Position numbers and translations under genes: made by a program. 25,036 bases of DNA from Schizophyllum amplum. Taxonomy: Eukaryota; Basidiomycota; Agaricomycetes; Agaricales; Schizophyllaceae. The notes beneath the pieces are model-generated. The model saw nothing but the letters and a program-made list of their open reading frames with translations. It was not told the DNA's origin and made no database searches. Of this stretch, positions 1-9,403 are shown piece by piece. Every line of letters starts with the position of its first letter. The first letter of the stretch is position 1. The stretch is taken from NCBI GenBank assembly GCA_007026445.1, contig VDMD01000239.1, forward strand, positions 1 through 25,036, given 5' to 3'.

Positions 1-1520
1 GTATTCGCGGGCGATAAGGGTGATGTAACGCATGTCCTTGGGGGGGCGTGGGGCGGAGGGTTTTGCCCTGCCTCTGCGACTGAGCAAAGGCGCAGAGCTG
101 TTTGTGACCTCCATCTATCCAGTGCGTGCGCCGGCAATCCCTGGAGCAGTACAGCGCCTCACCACAAGGGCAAGAGTACATGGGTATTCGCGGCGCAGTT
201 TCTCTCCTGTGGTGACGAGATTGAGTGGGATAGACGAGTGCATGCGCGAAAGCGTACCTTGGCGTTGCAGCAGGTGTTGACCTTCTCCCAGTCAGCATCA
301 GCTTCCTTGAGGAGCCGGTAGCGCTGCGCTGACGTCGCCAAGAGCATCTGGTCCACCTCGTACAGATTCATGATGTCCGACGGTGGGATCTCCAACTCTG
401 GGTCCATTCGCGACTTATAGAGCGCCTTGACTGCTTTGCGCTGCACCATCGCGAACCAGATGAGCTGGAGGACGGGCTTGTACATGGCGGAGTCGTCTTT
501 CGTACAGTTGGCGCGGATCTGAGCGAAGGCCTGAAAGAGCCCTAGCCGAATTGCGGGCACCAGCGAGGACGGGTCGATCGGACATAACGCCAGCAACATC
601 CCTGCGGCGGAGTAGCGGATGCTCATGGCGGCGCGCGATGTCGGAGACTTGGCAAAGCGACGCAAGGCGCTGACCGCAGAGCTGATCGTCGCTCGCGGTA
701 CGTGCTCGATGCTCATTCTGAGCGTGACCAGCTGTCGCGCGAAGTTCATCTGGGTGTAGACCGTTCTCCCGGACTCGTCGTCGAAGTCGATGACCATTTC
801 GACGTTGCGACCGATGGTGCGGAGGAATCCGTGCGCACGACCGTTTGTGAGGCGCTCCAGCTCGGACCTCAACGCCCCCTGCGTCTCGGGAGTCTCGCAG
901 TCGAGAAACGTGCATAGAAGGGGGAACATGGTCACGAGGGACCGCACGCTCTCCTGGGCGCGGGCCGTGGTGGGAGAGGATCCGAATATGCGCGGCCAGC
1001 CGGCCCAGAGATCGGCGGCGATGCGAAGGGGCAGGTAGCCAACATCGCTGAGGATAGCGATGCCTTCAGAGCGCGGGAGGGAGGTCACGCACTGCAGCAC
1101 GCGGACAAGGCCTGGTACGAGCCCGAAGATCTCGTCTCGCACCTTTGGCGAGAGGGCGTCGATGTCGATATTGTGGTACACCGGGCTCATGTACTCCGCC
1201 CAGCGGTACAGGTGCGGCCAGATAGCGGGATCAGGGTCCCAGATGCGCTCGTTCTGCATGCCCTTGAGAAGAGATATCTGCCGAAGCGCAGCGAAGACTC
1301 TCATAGAATACATCATGTCATCGCCGCGCTTGCGCGCCATGAAGTCTGCCAGGTTCATATCGGGTGTTTCGTCGAGGAGAACGTCAAAAGGACGCTTCTG
1401 CAGCAGTCTGCGTATCTCGTTCAGATGGGGTTTGGCGCGAGCATCTGCTGCATCTTCGATCTCGAGAATCTGGATCTCGTAGATCGCGCCTCCAAGGGCT
1501 TGCACTTCTCCGTGTCCCAT
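1..1520 (-). CDS. MYND zinc-finger family protein, paralogue A (3' end outside window)
   Basis: Starts at ATG 1520 and stays open for 421 codons to the donor at 257. The N-terminal ~400 residues look alpha-helical and resemble the proteins at 2181-4102 and 14427-15719 in plan (a W-x(2)-L/I-x-RW-x-EY motif near residue 105, a D-x-DWEKVNTCC motif at the exon end) but are clearly diverged. The CC pair starts a MYND finger. A GT-AG intron (207-257, 51 bp) follows, and on the far side the rest of the finger is visible: CPCGEALYCSRDC, then THW and HKQLC (about 175-85). A further segment reading KDMRYITLIAREY (about 40-1) resembles the region after MYND in such proteins. The finger is one base out of frame with exon 1, and the last segment is shifted once more close to a run of seven C. 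MYND fingers are usually protein-protein contacts; the substrate is unknown. Either a young pseudogene or an assembly with indels. Confidence 0.62.
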
Positions 1521-2180
1521 ACTGAGTGCTTCGCATTAGGCCGACTATGCAACAGACCGCTGGTTATGCATTACCTAGTGTGAACTCGACAGATGGGGAT
1601 GAATGAAGTTCGAGTCGAGAGCAAGGAAGGAAGGCGTGCGTGGGAAGCTTTTTCCCTCTTTGTGAGCAATAACCTTATGCTTGCTTTTCCCTACATTGAC
1701 TACTAGCCGGTATTCTGCATATACAGGTATAGCAGACTGAGGGCCCTGCATCCAATTTATGTCCCTGGGCACAACGCTGACATAGACGCTTGCTCGTCGC
1801 GGGTTATCCCGCCACAAGACGTCGGTAGGCATGGTCGCAGGAGCGTACCTGCTCGTACGTCCTAGACACATCCGTCGTGTACAATGTGTCTCCGTCGATT
1901 CGGCGGACAAGGACTTCGCGCCCAGCACTCCGCCGCTCCATCGAGTCTCGTACGCGCAAGCCCGAAAGATTTTGAGGCACATACCGTTGCTCCCAGGTGG
2001 ACACCGTCAGGTCACACAGAACTAGAGTCCTACGCGCGTAAGCCCTCAAAACTCGTAGATCAACTTCAGCACATACCCAGAACGCATTATATCACCCTAG
2101 ACAACCACGCACTCGCCTTCAGACGTATCCTTTACAGGAGCAACCGCATCTTCAAGCTCTGCAGGCGGGTCTGCAATGAT
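1521..2180. other. Intergenic, with possible coding relics
   Basis: No complete gene resolved. Two minus-strand open stretches (1575-1982 and 1804-2049) contain protein-like runs such as REVLVRRIDGDTLYTTD and IPVYAEYRLVVNVGKSKHK, in different frames. They may be decayed 3' parts of a gene of the neighbouring MYND family, but I could not join them to it. The minus frame after the stop at 2181 also stays open for about 25 codons with an acidic, proline-containing reading. Confidence 0.25.
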
Positions 2181-4102
2181 TCAATGAGCGAAGCCAGGGT
2201 GTAGAAGCCATGTGTAGAACTCACTGTACTGAGTCATCGTAATCGTCCTACACCTATCCTTCGGCATCTGCCACGCCTTCCGCTCCTGCGACAGCGCGAC
2301 CGTCACGCCCCTCCGCAACGTCTCCTGATGATACTTCACAATCACTACCACGTCAACGCCCTCCCCCACGCTCCGCGATTGGCGTGCCGCTGGCTCCGGG
2401 GAACTGTAGCTTGCACTCCTCGCGCATGCCATAGACGCTCAGCTCGCCGACGACGCCAGTTGAGGCCGCGGCTGGCTGCGAGCACGTCGGCATAGTGCGT
2501 CTCCATGTAGGCTCGTGCGAGGACGACGAGGAAGTGCATGTCGCGGACGCGCATGACTTTGGGCCAGACGCCTAGAGCGGGCATGCGTCAGCGACAGAGT
2601 GAAGGACCGCGAGGGCAGAACCTACCGGGGAGTATCGGGCTGCTCGATATGTTTGCAGACGAGAGAGTGATTACCGCCCGACCAATGAACCCGCTGACAT
2701 TGCTTCGAGCAGTAGACGCACTCGCCGCACGGACATGAGCGTACCGGGGATGTCTTGGGATTTGGGCACTACACGGGCGTCAGAAACAAGGGGAAGCCGC
2801 ACAACGAGATTAACATACGTTTGGGTTACAGCACGTCTCCCATCTCGCCCAGTCCTCCTCCGCACGGTCGAGCAGCGCATAGCGGCGCTTCGCGATCGTC
2901 AGGATAGCCTCCTCGTCCTTGCGGTAACTGACGCTCGGTATCGCAGCTTCGTGCGCGTGGAAGCCCCTCAGCGCTCTCGGGTAGCTCATCATATCCGCCA
3001 CCAGCTCGAGGATCTCCCCGAAGTGGCGCTGTATGTTCTCGCCGGGGTCCAGAAAGTGCGGCTCGTCGCAGTCCTCCTCGCGCAGGCGACGCAGGCGCAC
3101 GAGCGTCGGGAATATCCCGTGCTCGATGGCGAGGAACTTGGCGTGGTCGCCGCGGCAACAGAGGCGCAGGATCATCACCACGGCCATGACCCACACCTTC
3201 GCCGCGCCCGGGGTGTTGGTGAGCCGCGCGTTCACGACGGCAATGAGCGCGGCCATGTAGCAGGCGGGGAAGGTGCGCGAGTTGACGGGGTACTTGCAGG
3301 TAATCTCTTCGATGAGCAAGATGTGGTTCTTGAGTTCGTCATTGGCGGAGGGGCCGTGTGCGAGGAGGGCGCGGAGGTGGGCGGCGCCGGCGCGGAAGAT
3401 GTGCTTGTGCTTGCCGCCTACAGAGGCGAGCAATCGCGTCCCGATGACGTCCTTTGCGACTTCGGGCTCCAGGCTGGACCAGACGGCGCGGAACGTGCTC
3501 GGGCAGGACATGACTGGCTCGTAGGTGTACATTATTTCTACGAGCGGAGACTTTGTAACGCGCGACCAGTGCAGCCAGAGGACGATGACGCTGGATAATG
3601 CGTTGTTATCGCTGCTGAGGAGGAGGTCTGCCGCTTGAGCCTTCGGGAGCGATGCGATGCACTGGGTGATTCCGAGGGATGCGAGCATGATAAGATGGCC
3701 GGTGGCTTCATCTTTGGGAAGCGGGAGGTTGGCGGCAGTGTGGTAGCTGTAGAAGGGCGCGAAGTACTCGGTCCAGCGCAGAATGCTTGGCCAGGCAGCG
3801 TCGTCGAACGGCCACAGGCGTCGAAGAGCCGGATGTACGGAGATAAAGTACAGTTTTTTGAGTGCCAAGAGCGCAGCGACCATAACCCGGCCTACCGGCG
3901 TGACCGTATATTCGTCGACGGGGACAAAGGGGGGCGCTTTCAGCAGCACATGAAGCGGGCGGGACTTGAGATGCTGCTGTATATTCTTGCCATACGCTTG
4001 CATGCGGCTCGCGGTGTCTGTCCCAGGCAGACCGTGTTTGTTGTCAATGGCCTCGCCGAGGAGGAGTACACTCTCCTCCCATGTTTCTGCCGGGAAACTC
4101 AT
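2181..4102 (-). CDS. MYND zinc-finger family protein, paralogue B (3' part frame-broken)
   Basis: Exon 1 runs from ATG 4102 to 2819 (428 codons), helical, ending DWARWETCCNPN. A 50-bp intron (2769-2818, GTATGT...GTAG, phase 0) leads in frame to exon 2 (2768-2626), which completes a MYND finger: CPNPK, then SCPCGECVYCSKQCQRVHW and HSLVC, so all zinc ligands are present. A second intron starts at 2625 (GTAGGT) with a likely acceptor near 2572. Exon 3 has recognisable pieces (RDMHFLVVLARAYMETHYAD; ELSVYGMREECKLQF; GVDVVVIVKYHQETLRRG), but each lies in another frame, and it ends at a TGA at 2181-2183. Exon 1 is nearly identical to 14436-15719. Without splicing, translation stops two codons into intron 1, giving a 430-residue fingerless product. 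Role unknown; MYND domains usually bind proline-rich partners. Confidence 0.75.
2769..2818 (-). other. Intron splitting the MYND finger of paralogue B
   Basis: A 50-bp GT-AG intron in phase 0, falling exactly between the CCNPN half and the CPNPK...CPCG half of the zinc finger. Its first 11 bases are shared with the copy at 14425-14435, after which that copy diverges, so the duplication break is inside this intron. Confidence 0.75.
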
Positions 4103-4250
4103 ACTTGCGATAGAGGAAATGACTGAGCGGTCAGATTGACACGAATGAGTGCTCGGGGCAAGTCATAATCAAATTGTAATTTGACGCGTCAGTCGGGCCG
4201 ACAACAGCCATTGTTCTCAAGGGGCAAGTTCCCACGCTGCCGCACGCTGG
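4103..4250. promoter_or_regulatory. 5' flank shared with the second MYND-family copy
   Basis: The stretch upstream of ATG 4102 is related to 15720-15870: both contain TTGACGCGT/TTCGACGCGT, a CGGGCCGAC block, and GCCATTGTTCTCAAGGGG followed by AAGTT. It is less well conserved than exon 1. It lies between a minus-strand gene and the plus-strand CFEM relic, so it may have been a divergent promoter; no clear TATA box was picked. Confidence 0.45.
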
Positions 4251-4905
4251 CGGCCCGAAAGACAGTTGGCGTGTGTTTGGTTCCATCAGCGCCTCAACGG
4301 CGACGACGGCCAGCGATGCGCTCTCCGTCTCCCTCCTCGAGCACCTCGTTGGCAGAGTTGTCGGCGTCAGCAACGCGGTCGGCGACGGGCACATGCGAGC
4401 TCGACGCTCTCCATCCGGACTGCGGTGCGTGAAGCTGTAATGAAGGCCTGCTCGAGACTGACCGAATTGCCTGCTGGACTCGATCGGCAACGGCGATCAC
4501 TGCTTCTGCACCAGGTGCGTCCCGCCCGGCGCGCCCTTCATGTCAAGTTGCTCATCACTTAACAGCGACTCGACGATCCGTTGGACGAACTCGACGACGC
4601 TCCGGCGGACGAGCGTCCCCATGTCCGCCACCGCCACCGTCTCGCGCCCTCCCCCGCCCTCGCCCGCCCCCGCCCTCATCCGCACCCTCGTGCCTTTGCT
4701 CCCCCCACCGCCACCGCCTCCAGCCGGCAACACGCTCCAGCGGCGGGTCTTCGCGCTTAGCCACAAGCAGAAGGCGTGAACGCTGCGCTTGGCCGCCAAG
4801 GCCGCCGTCAGCGTGCTCGGCGTCGACAGCATCATCATGAGCAAGCCCGCGGGAGGACGCAGCAGTCTGGCCACTGGGACGAGCATTAGATGACGGAATA
4901 TGCAT
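4251..4905 (+). pseudogene. Decayed CFEM-protein gene copy
   Basis: Related to the CFEM gene at 17581-18413 across its length. Shared landmarks are the GTGTGTTTGGTTCC block (4270), the CCGGACTGCG|GTGCGTGAAG splice-donor region (4413), the CTGCTGGACTCGATCGG...TGCTTCTGCACCAGGTGCGTCC stretch (4471-4525), and the Cys/Ser segment and ACACGCTC...CACAAGCAG tail (4550-4770). About 30 bp coding for the middle CFEM cysteines are missing, the first intron's acceptor is not conserved, and no frame spans the gene. A CCCCCGCC-rich expansion at 4646-4730 replaces the Ser-rich region. Inferred non-functional. Confidence 0.65.
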
Positions 4906-4906
4906 T

Positions 4907-5225
4907 GTACTCGTAGTTTAGCGCGTGAAACAGCTGTTGCCCATACAACGAGATCCGAGACGACATGAGCGAGCGAGGCAAGTGAAGCAGACTAGGATTA
5001 TATGGGGGGATAGGAACAGCGCGGTGGATGCGGCGAGCCGCGTGAGGGGGGGAGACGATAGCCTATGAGCGAGCAGTCGACGCGCGACAGTAACGAACGC
5101 GGCGAGCGCTGCGCCACTTGACGCACTCGCCTTCAATAGCTCACTCGTATGTTCAAGTCCGTTGGAGGGCATGGCATGAAGTGTGATCACAGTTTATATT
5201 GTCTATATACAAGGTACACGCTACT
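4907..5225. other. Intergenic, nothing recognised
   Basis: No coding, RNA or repeat signal that I can support. Only a short minus-strand open stretch without family resemblance or splice sites. Confidence 0.4.
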
Positions 5226-5247
5226 CTAGCTACGTTCTGACCGAAAA

Positions 5248-5500
5248 CGAGGCCCGGCGTCGTCGTCCTTGAAGGCCCGGCGTCGTCGTTCTCGATACTC
5301 TCCTCCCCCCTCACCATCCATCTCCCCAGTCGTTCTCCACAAGGCGCAATGCGACGCAGGCGTCGCGCGCGCATAGTCCCCCAGGCGTCGCGCGCGCATA
5401 GTCCCTACATCCTCGACGATCCCTACATCCTCGACAATCCCTACATCCTCGACGATCAGTATATCCTCGACAATCAGTACATCCTCGACGATCAGTACAT
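5248..5500. repeat. Tandem repeats: 18-bp array and flanking duplications
   Basis: Three small tandem blocks lie side by side. GGCCCGGCGTCGTCGT occurs twice at 5252-5292. A roughly 26-bp unit (CAGGCGTCGCGCGCGCATAG) occurs twice at 5356-5403. An 18-bp unit (TACATCCTCGACGATCCC type) repeats about five times at 5405-5500. Within the 18-bp array the base after GAC alternates G/A in successive units, so the true period is 36 bp. The minus-strand reading of this array as a VED-type peptide repeat is a by-product of period 18. Confidence 0.85.
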
Positions 5501-5517
5501 ACCCACCCAACGCGCCG

Positions 5518-6055
5518 GGATGGGGGGAGGGGAGGGGAGGGGGGGGAGCGAGAGGGGGAGCGAGAGGGGAGGGGGGAGGTAAGGGGGGAGCGAGAAAGGA
5601 GCGAGAGGGGGGGAGGGGGGGAGGTAAGGGAGTGATTGTGAAGGAGGTAAACACAGGGGGAGGGAGGGGGGAGGGGGAGGGGGGAGCGAGAGAGGGGGGA
5701 GCGAGAAAGGAGCGAGAGGGGGATGAGGGGGGAGGAGGGCCGAGGGGGGGAGGGGGAAGTGAAGGGGGACGTAAAGGCAAGGCTGAGAGAGGGGGGGAGT
5801 GAGAGGAGACGTAAAGGAGCGAGGAGGGGGAACGGGTAATGAAGGAGGGGAAAGAGGGAAGGAAAGGGGGTAGCAAAGGGGAAGGGAGGATAGCAAAGGG
5901 GAAGGGAGGTGAATAGCGAAGGGGAGGGAGGAGCGAGAAGGGCAGGGAGGAGCGAGGAGGGGGGGCGGGTAATGAAGGAGGGAGGAGCGAGAAGGGAAGG
6001 GAGGAGCGAGAGGGGGGGGGGAGGAGCGAGAGGGGGGGGGGACAAGGCGAGAGGG
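5518..6055. repeat. About 540-bp polypurine (G/A) tract
   Basis: Almost uninterrupted G/A on the plus strand, with irregular units around GGGAGCGAGA and GGGGGAGGGG and long G runs (up to about 11). It probably expanded by slippage. Such homopurine-homopyrimidine mirror-like tracts can form triplex DNA or G-quadruplexes. The long proline/serine-rich minus-strand open frames here are composition artefacts. Confidence 0.9.
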
Positions 6056-6151
6056 AGTGTACCCACAATTAGAATGTTCGTCGTCTGCAATAACACCAGC
6101 GTGAGGTACAACATTAAATGCAGGGAAGGGGAACTTACATGTACAGTCTGA

Positions 6152-6255
6152 TGGCGGGAGGGCGGGCGGGCGACAAGCGGGCGGGCGGGCGACAAGCGGG
6201 CGGGCGGGTGACAAGCGGGCGGGCGGGTGACAAGCGGGCGGGCGGGTGACAAGGG
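6152..6255. repeat. 19-bp G-run minisatellite
   Basis: About five copies of GGGCGGGCGGGYGACAAGC. Each unit has three GGG runs one base apart, so any two neighbouring units meet the G3+N1-7 rule for an intramolecular G-quadruplex on the plus strand. Confidence 0.9.
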
Positions 6256-6401
6256 CGGCGGCACGAACTCACGTGCAAGCCGCGGGGGCTCGCGCGGCTT
6301 CGGGGGCTTGCGCACCCCATCCGAACATAGACGCAGACGTCCTATAAGCTCCTGGGTGGTGGACGTCAGCATCGCCGCGTCGAAAAACATGTATAGTAAA
6401 C

Positions 6402-6484
6402 TAAAACGCGCACCGAATTAGAGACACGCACCGGATTAAAGACACGCACCGGATTAAAGACACGCACCGCATTAAAGACAACGC
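6402..6484. repeat. 18-bp tandem repeat
   Basis: Four slightly diverged copies of GACACGCACCGGATTAAA; the first and last copies are the least exact. No coding frame or known motif. Confidence 0.9.
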
Positions 6485-6569
6485 GGGGGAGGAGGAGGCG
6501 GGAGTCCCGGGACATCAGGACATATGTGAGGTGGTGCATCTACCTGATTTACAGCACACGCAACTCACC

Positions 6570-7145
6570 TTATAGGAACGCGACCCCCCAAACCAAATCT
6601 AAAGGTCGAGTCAGTTCAGGTAGAGTACTAGCAACAAACAACGTACCACCCGTAACATGCGCAGCGGCGCTACGCGGCGCCGCCGCAGTAGACCCCCTCC
6701 CTCCTCATTGTCGCACCCGGCAGCAGACACAGAGGTCCCCGAGAATTCCCGCGCGGATATTATGAGAATTGAGTTCATTTTGCATCAATTTCGACACTCG
6801 GACGCTCACCAGAACCGCCCCCGTTTAGACCAGCGGATTGGGTCATAGGGGAGTGGGAGACAGCGGAGAGGACCCCCGAAAACAAGTCTGAAAGCCACGT
6901 TAGTCCAGGTACAGACCTGCAATAAACAGCGTACCACCTGTGAAATACGCAGCGGCGCTACGCGCCGCCGCCGCGGGAGACCCCCTCCCTCCTCATTGTC
7001 GCACCCGGCAGCAGACACAGAGGTCCCCGAGAATTCCCGCGCGGATATCCTGACAACCGAGTTCATTTGGCACCCATTTTGACGTTCGGAATCTCACCAG
7101 TATCCCCTCCGCTTAGACCAGCAGATGGGGCTATAGGCCAGCAGA
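6570..7145 (+). repeat. Two tandem units of a ~287-bp satellite
   Basis: Two units, starting near 6575 and 6865, share CAGCGGCGCTACGCG...GCCGC (a GC hairpin), a block from GACCCCCTCCCTCCTC through CCGAGAATTCCCGCGCGGATAT that is identical in both, GAGTTCATTT, and a TTAGACCAGC end. Related units occur reversed at 11636-12125 and forward at 22120-22890, again with about 285-294 bp spacing, so this is a dispersed satellite-like family. The array ends with a short GCAGATGGGG...TATAGGC duplication at 7120-7160. Confidence 0.8.
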
Positions 7146-7950
7146 TGGGGTTATAGGCGTCGGGGGTGTGAAGGGGAAGAGGCCACGGCCGACGTTCGTG
7201 ATGGCGGGCGACATGGGCGTGACGGCGGGCGGCCTGGGCGTGGGTGGACGACGTTCGTGACGGCGTGGGTGGACGACCTGCCAGGGCGGGGGCCGACGTC
7301 GACAGCGAGCGCTGACGACGACGAGGTCCGGCGAGGTCGCTGGCGTGTCCTGGAAACGGCGTGGTCAGCATCATTGCACGCGTCTCATTGCTGCGCATTA
7401 CTCACCCGATCGTCGCGTCCGCTCGCCCGCTCGAGTTCAACTACGCACGCCCCACGCGATCTGATGTCGAATTGGCCGGGCGTGTCGCTGCGAAATCGCA
7501 AGGTCAGCGTTGCAGCCAGTGTGTAGTCAAAGCTTCGCTCACCGAGGAACGTGGTCGGGCGTGTGGCCAGATGCCCAAGGCCGCAACACGTCGCGCCAAC
7601 TCGAGCGACGAGCTCGCCATTGACTCCAAACACATGGGCTGGGAGTATCTTGACGGAGTATTCTTTGTCGGTGGCTTGGGCAATGCACGTGTGCCGATAA
7701 CCTGTACCAGCGAGTCAGATAAGCATTAACGTACGGCGGTACGCTACGCACCTCGACGGCCGTCGCCGATGTCAACAAGTCCCCGTTACCGTCTTGAAAA
7801 AAGCTCGTCGCCGACGGCCACAGCGAAGGTACGTCTGTGAGCTTGGTCAGCGTGTGTACGAGGAGGACATCGCCTGGACGAAGACCACGGCGTCGGCGTC
7901 GTCGGGGTAGAAACGAGAGCGACGTACCTTGAGAAGGACGCGCGTCACCA
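7131..7950 (-). CDS. Unrecognised multi-exon gene (frame uncertain)
   Basis: Three canonical introns define this locus: 7702-7751 (50 bp), 7488-7542 (55 bp) and 7350-7405 (56 bp), each with GTGCGT or GTGAG(C/T) donors and a CTGAC-like branch point. The first visible exon reads GDVLLVHTLTKLTDVPSLW and SFFQDGNGDLLTSATAVE. The next exon has the protein-like reading ATDKEYSVKILPAHVFGVNG in one frame, but joining in phase from exon 1 uses another frame, which stops at 7437. A third path (DTPGQFDIRS, then DTPATSPDLVVVSA) stays open to a TAG at 7131. I cannot choose among them; indels or decay are likely. No family recognised. It lies just downstream of the gene at 8136-9272 on the same strand and could be part of it. 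Confidence 0.38.
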
Positions 7951-8044
7951 CGAAGAGGCCCGGCGTCGGTCTGCGACGCGTCGAGGTCGCGATCACGAGG
8001 TCGTCGACATTCCCGCCGGCGCGGGACGTCGAGCGCGTCGGGCA

Positions 8045-8115
8045 GATGCCGTCAAGGGCACATCGGCGAGAGACGCCGTCAAGGACGCGTCGGCGAGGGA
8101 CGCCGTCAACGGCAC
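8045..8115. repeat. ~30-bp GC-rich tandem repeat
   Basis: GACGCCGTCAAGG followed by a CATCGGCGAG or GCGTCGGCGAG block, about 2.5 copies. On the minus strand one frame encodes a repeated LTASLAD peptide. Confidence 0.7.
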
Positions 8116-8135
8116 GACAAAGCGTCGAGGTCGCG

Positions 8136-9272
8136 TCATGTCGTGAGTCGTACCCGCCGCGAACAGCGCCGAGCTCGTCGAGAGCTTCCTCCCGGCGCCA
8201 TCGTCGAGGACGCGGGTTGACGGCGGCGGCGGTTGTCTACAATGTCGAGGTCGACGTGCTGAGTGTGGCGCGTCCGAAACGTCGAGGTAGGCGTCCAACA
8301 CGTTGAGGCCGGCGTCCAACACGTCGGGGTCGGTGTCGAGAACCTCGACCTCGACGTTTGTCGTAGAGAGAATGAAGGCGGCGTGGTGGCGGTCAGGGAC
8401 AAGCTACAGTGATCGGTCAGTTTTCGATTTACAAGTCAATATAAAACACTTACCGAAACGGGCCGCGTGCGGTAATCTCGGGGGTGCCTTTCGCGGGTGA
8501 CTGTGGAAAGGCGATCTCGGGTGACTCGCAGCAGGGTGATCTCGGGTGACCTGGAAGTAGGGCGGATCAGTAAAGGACCTGAACGAAGTGATCAGACAGA
8601 CTTACCGGTCGAGGAGAAACGTGCCGCGTTGACGAACCGCGTGTTGGGAGTGACAGGGGAGAGGAGCTGGGTGTTTGCAAAGTTGATGTGCGGGGTCAAG
8701 GCAGATCTAGAAAGAATAAGAAAACCTATAACGAAATGGTTAGAAGACTACGAAAACGAGAGGGAAAAGCAAAGACATACCAAAATGAACTCGTTGTGAG
8801 GGAGCATCGAGGGCGGCGGGGGCAAGTACAAAGGTAAGAGACTAATAGGACGCTGGATAGTGAGACAGATTAGTAGGAAAAGGTAAGAAGGCGATGGGGA
8901 ATGAAGAAAACCAACAATCCACTCGCCTTATGTACCCCTCGACACGGCTACCCTCCCGCTCGCGCTGTGTCCCTGCCTCAACGATCCGCTGCTCACGCAT
9001 CAAAGCGGTATCATGCGCCCGCAGACACGTCACCGGAAAGTCTGGGGCCGAAATCTGGGCAATGAAGGGTGGAAGTTTCGGCGGACGCGCTCGCAACGTA
9101 TTGCCGCTGCCCTGCGCCGCGCGTCAGCCCTGTCGCAACAGAGTTCAGAAATAACTTACCGCTTCGGCGATGGGCGGCCGTACCCGGAGTCTTGCGCGGA
9201 AGGACGGAAGTTCAGGGCGTTCGTGGTGGGTGGCGCGCCATAGCGCGTAGAGTCGTTATAGCTGCTCGCCAT
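8136..9272 (-). CDS. Unrecognised five-exon gene, ~249 aa
   Basis: Model: exons 9272-9160, 9106-8936, 8706-8606, 8550-8454 and 8403-8136, all joined in frame by GT-AG introns of 53, 229, 55 and 50 bp. ATG 9272 has a good context (ACGATGG). The N-terminus reads MASSYNDSTRYGAPPTTNAL, later FIAQISAPDFPVT, then a Ser/Pro/Thr-rich section (SALTPHINFANTQLLSPVTP; SPEIAFPQSPAKGTPEITA) and an Arg/Ser/Thr-rich tail. It looks disordered; no domain recognised. The 229-bp intron contains a further segment with clean splice sites (8781-8852) whose inclusion makes a TGA exactly at the next junction. An alternative frame for the last three exons, starting at ATG 8807 and ending at 7993, is also open. Confidence rests on the phase-consistent introns only. 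Confidence 0.42.
8781..8852 (-). other. Possible cassette exon inside the 229-bp intron
   Basis: Flanked by CTATCCAG upstream and GTATGTC downstream. Exactly 72 bp. In the frame of the flanking exons it is open until its last two bases, which form TGA with the first base of the next exon. In its own phase-0 frame it reads LPLYLPPPPSMLPHNEFIL and could instead start an alternative product at ATG 8807. Confidence 0.3.
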
Positions 9273-9403
9273 CGTCCGCAGCGTTCAGCAGAGGGAGCGA
9301 GAGAGGTAAGAAAGCGTACCTAAAGTGACACGTAACGCGTGACAAAGTGAGCGAGTCCGCGACGAGGCGGGAGGGAGGTCGAGGTCGTTGTTGAACTTGG
9401 AGA

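Noticed and set aside
2735..3598. 287-codon plus-strand open frame (and its twin at 14568-15215)
   Set aside because: Antisense shadow of the GC-rich MYND-family exon; composition is V/G/E-rich from complementary codons and the sense frame is conserved between copies.
5226..6390. Long minus-strand proline/serine-rich open frames up to 359 codons
   Set aside because: They arise from the polypyrimidine strand and tandem repeats, are open in several frames at once and have no splice or start context.
5405..6484. CRISPR-like repeats
   Set aside because: Units are directly abutting without unique spacers, and the organism is eukaryotic; these are minisatellites.
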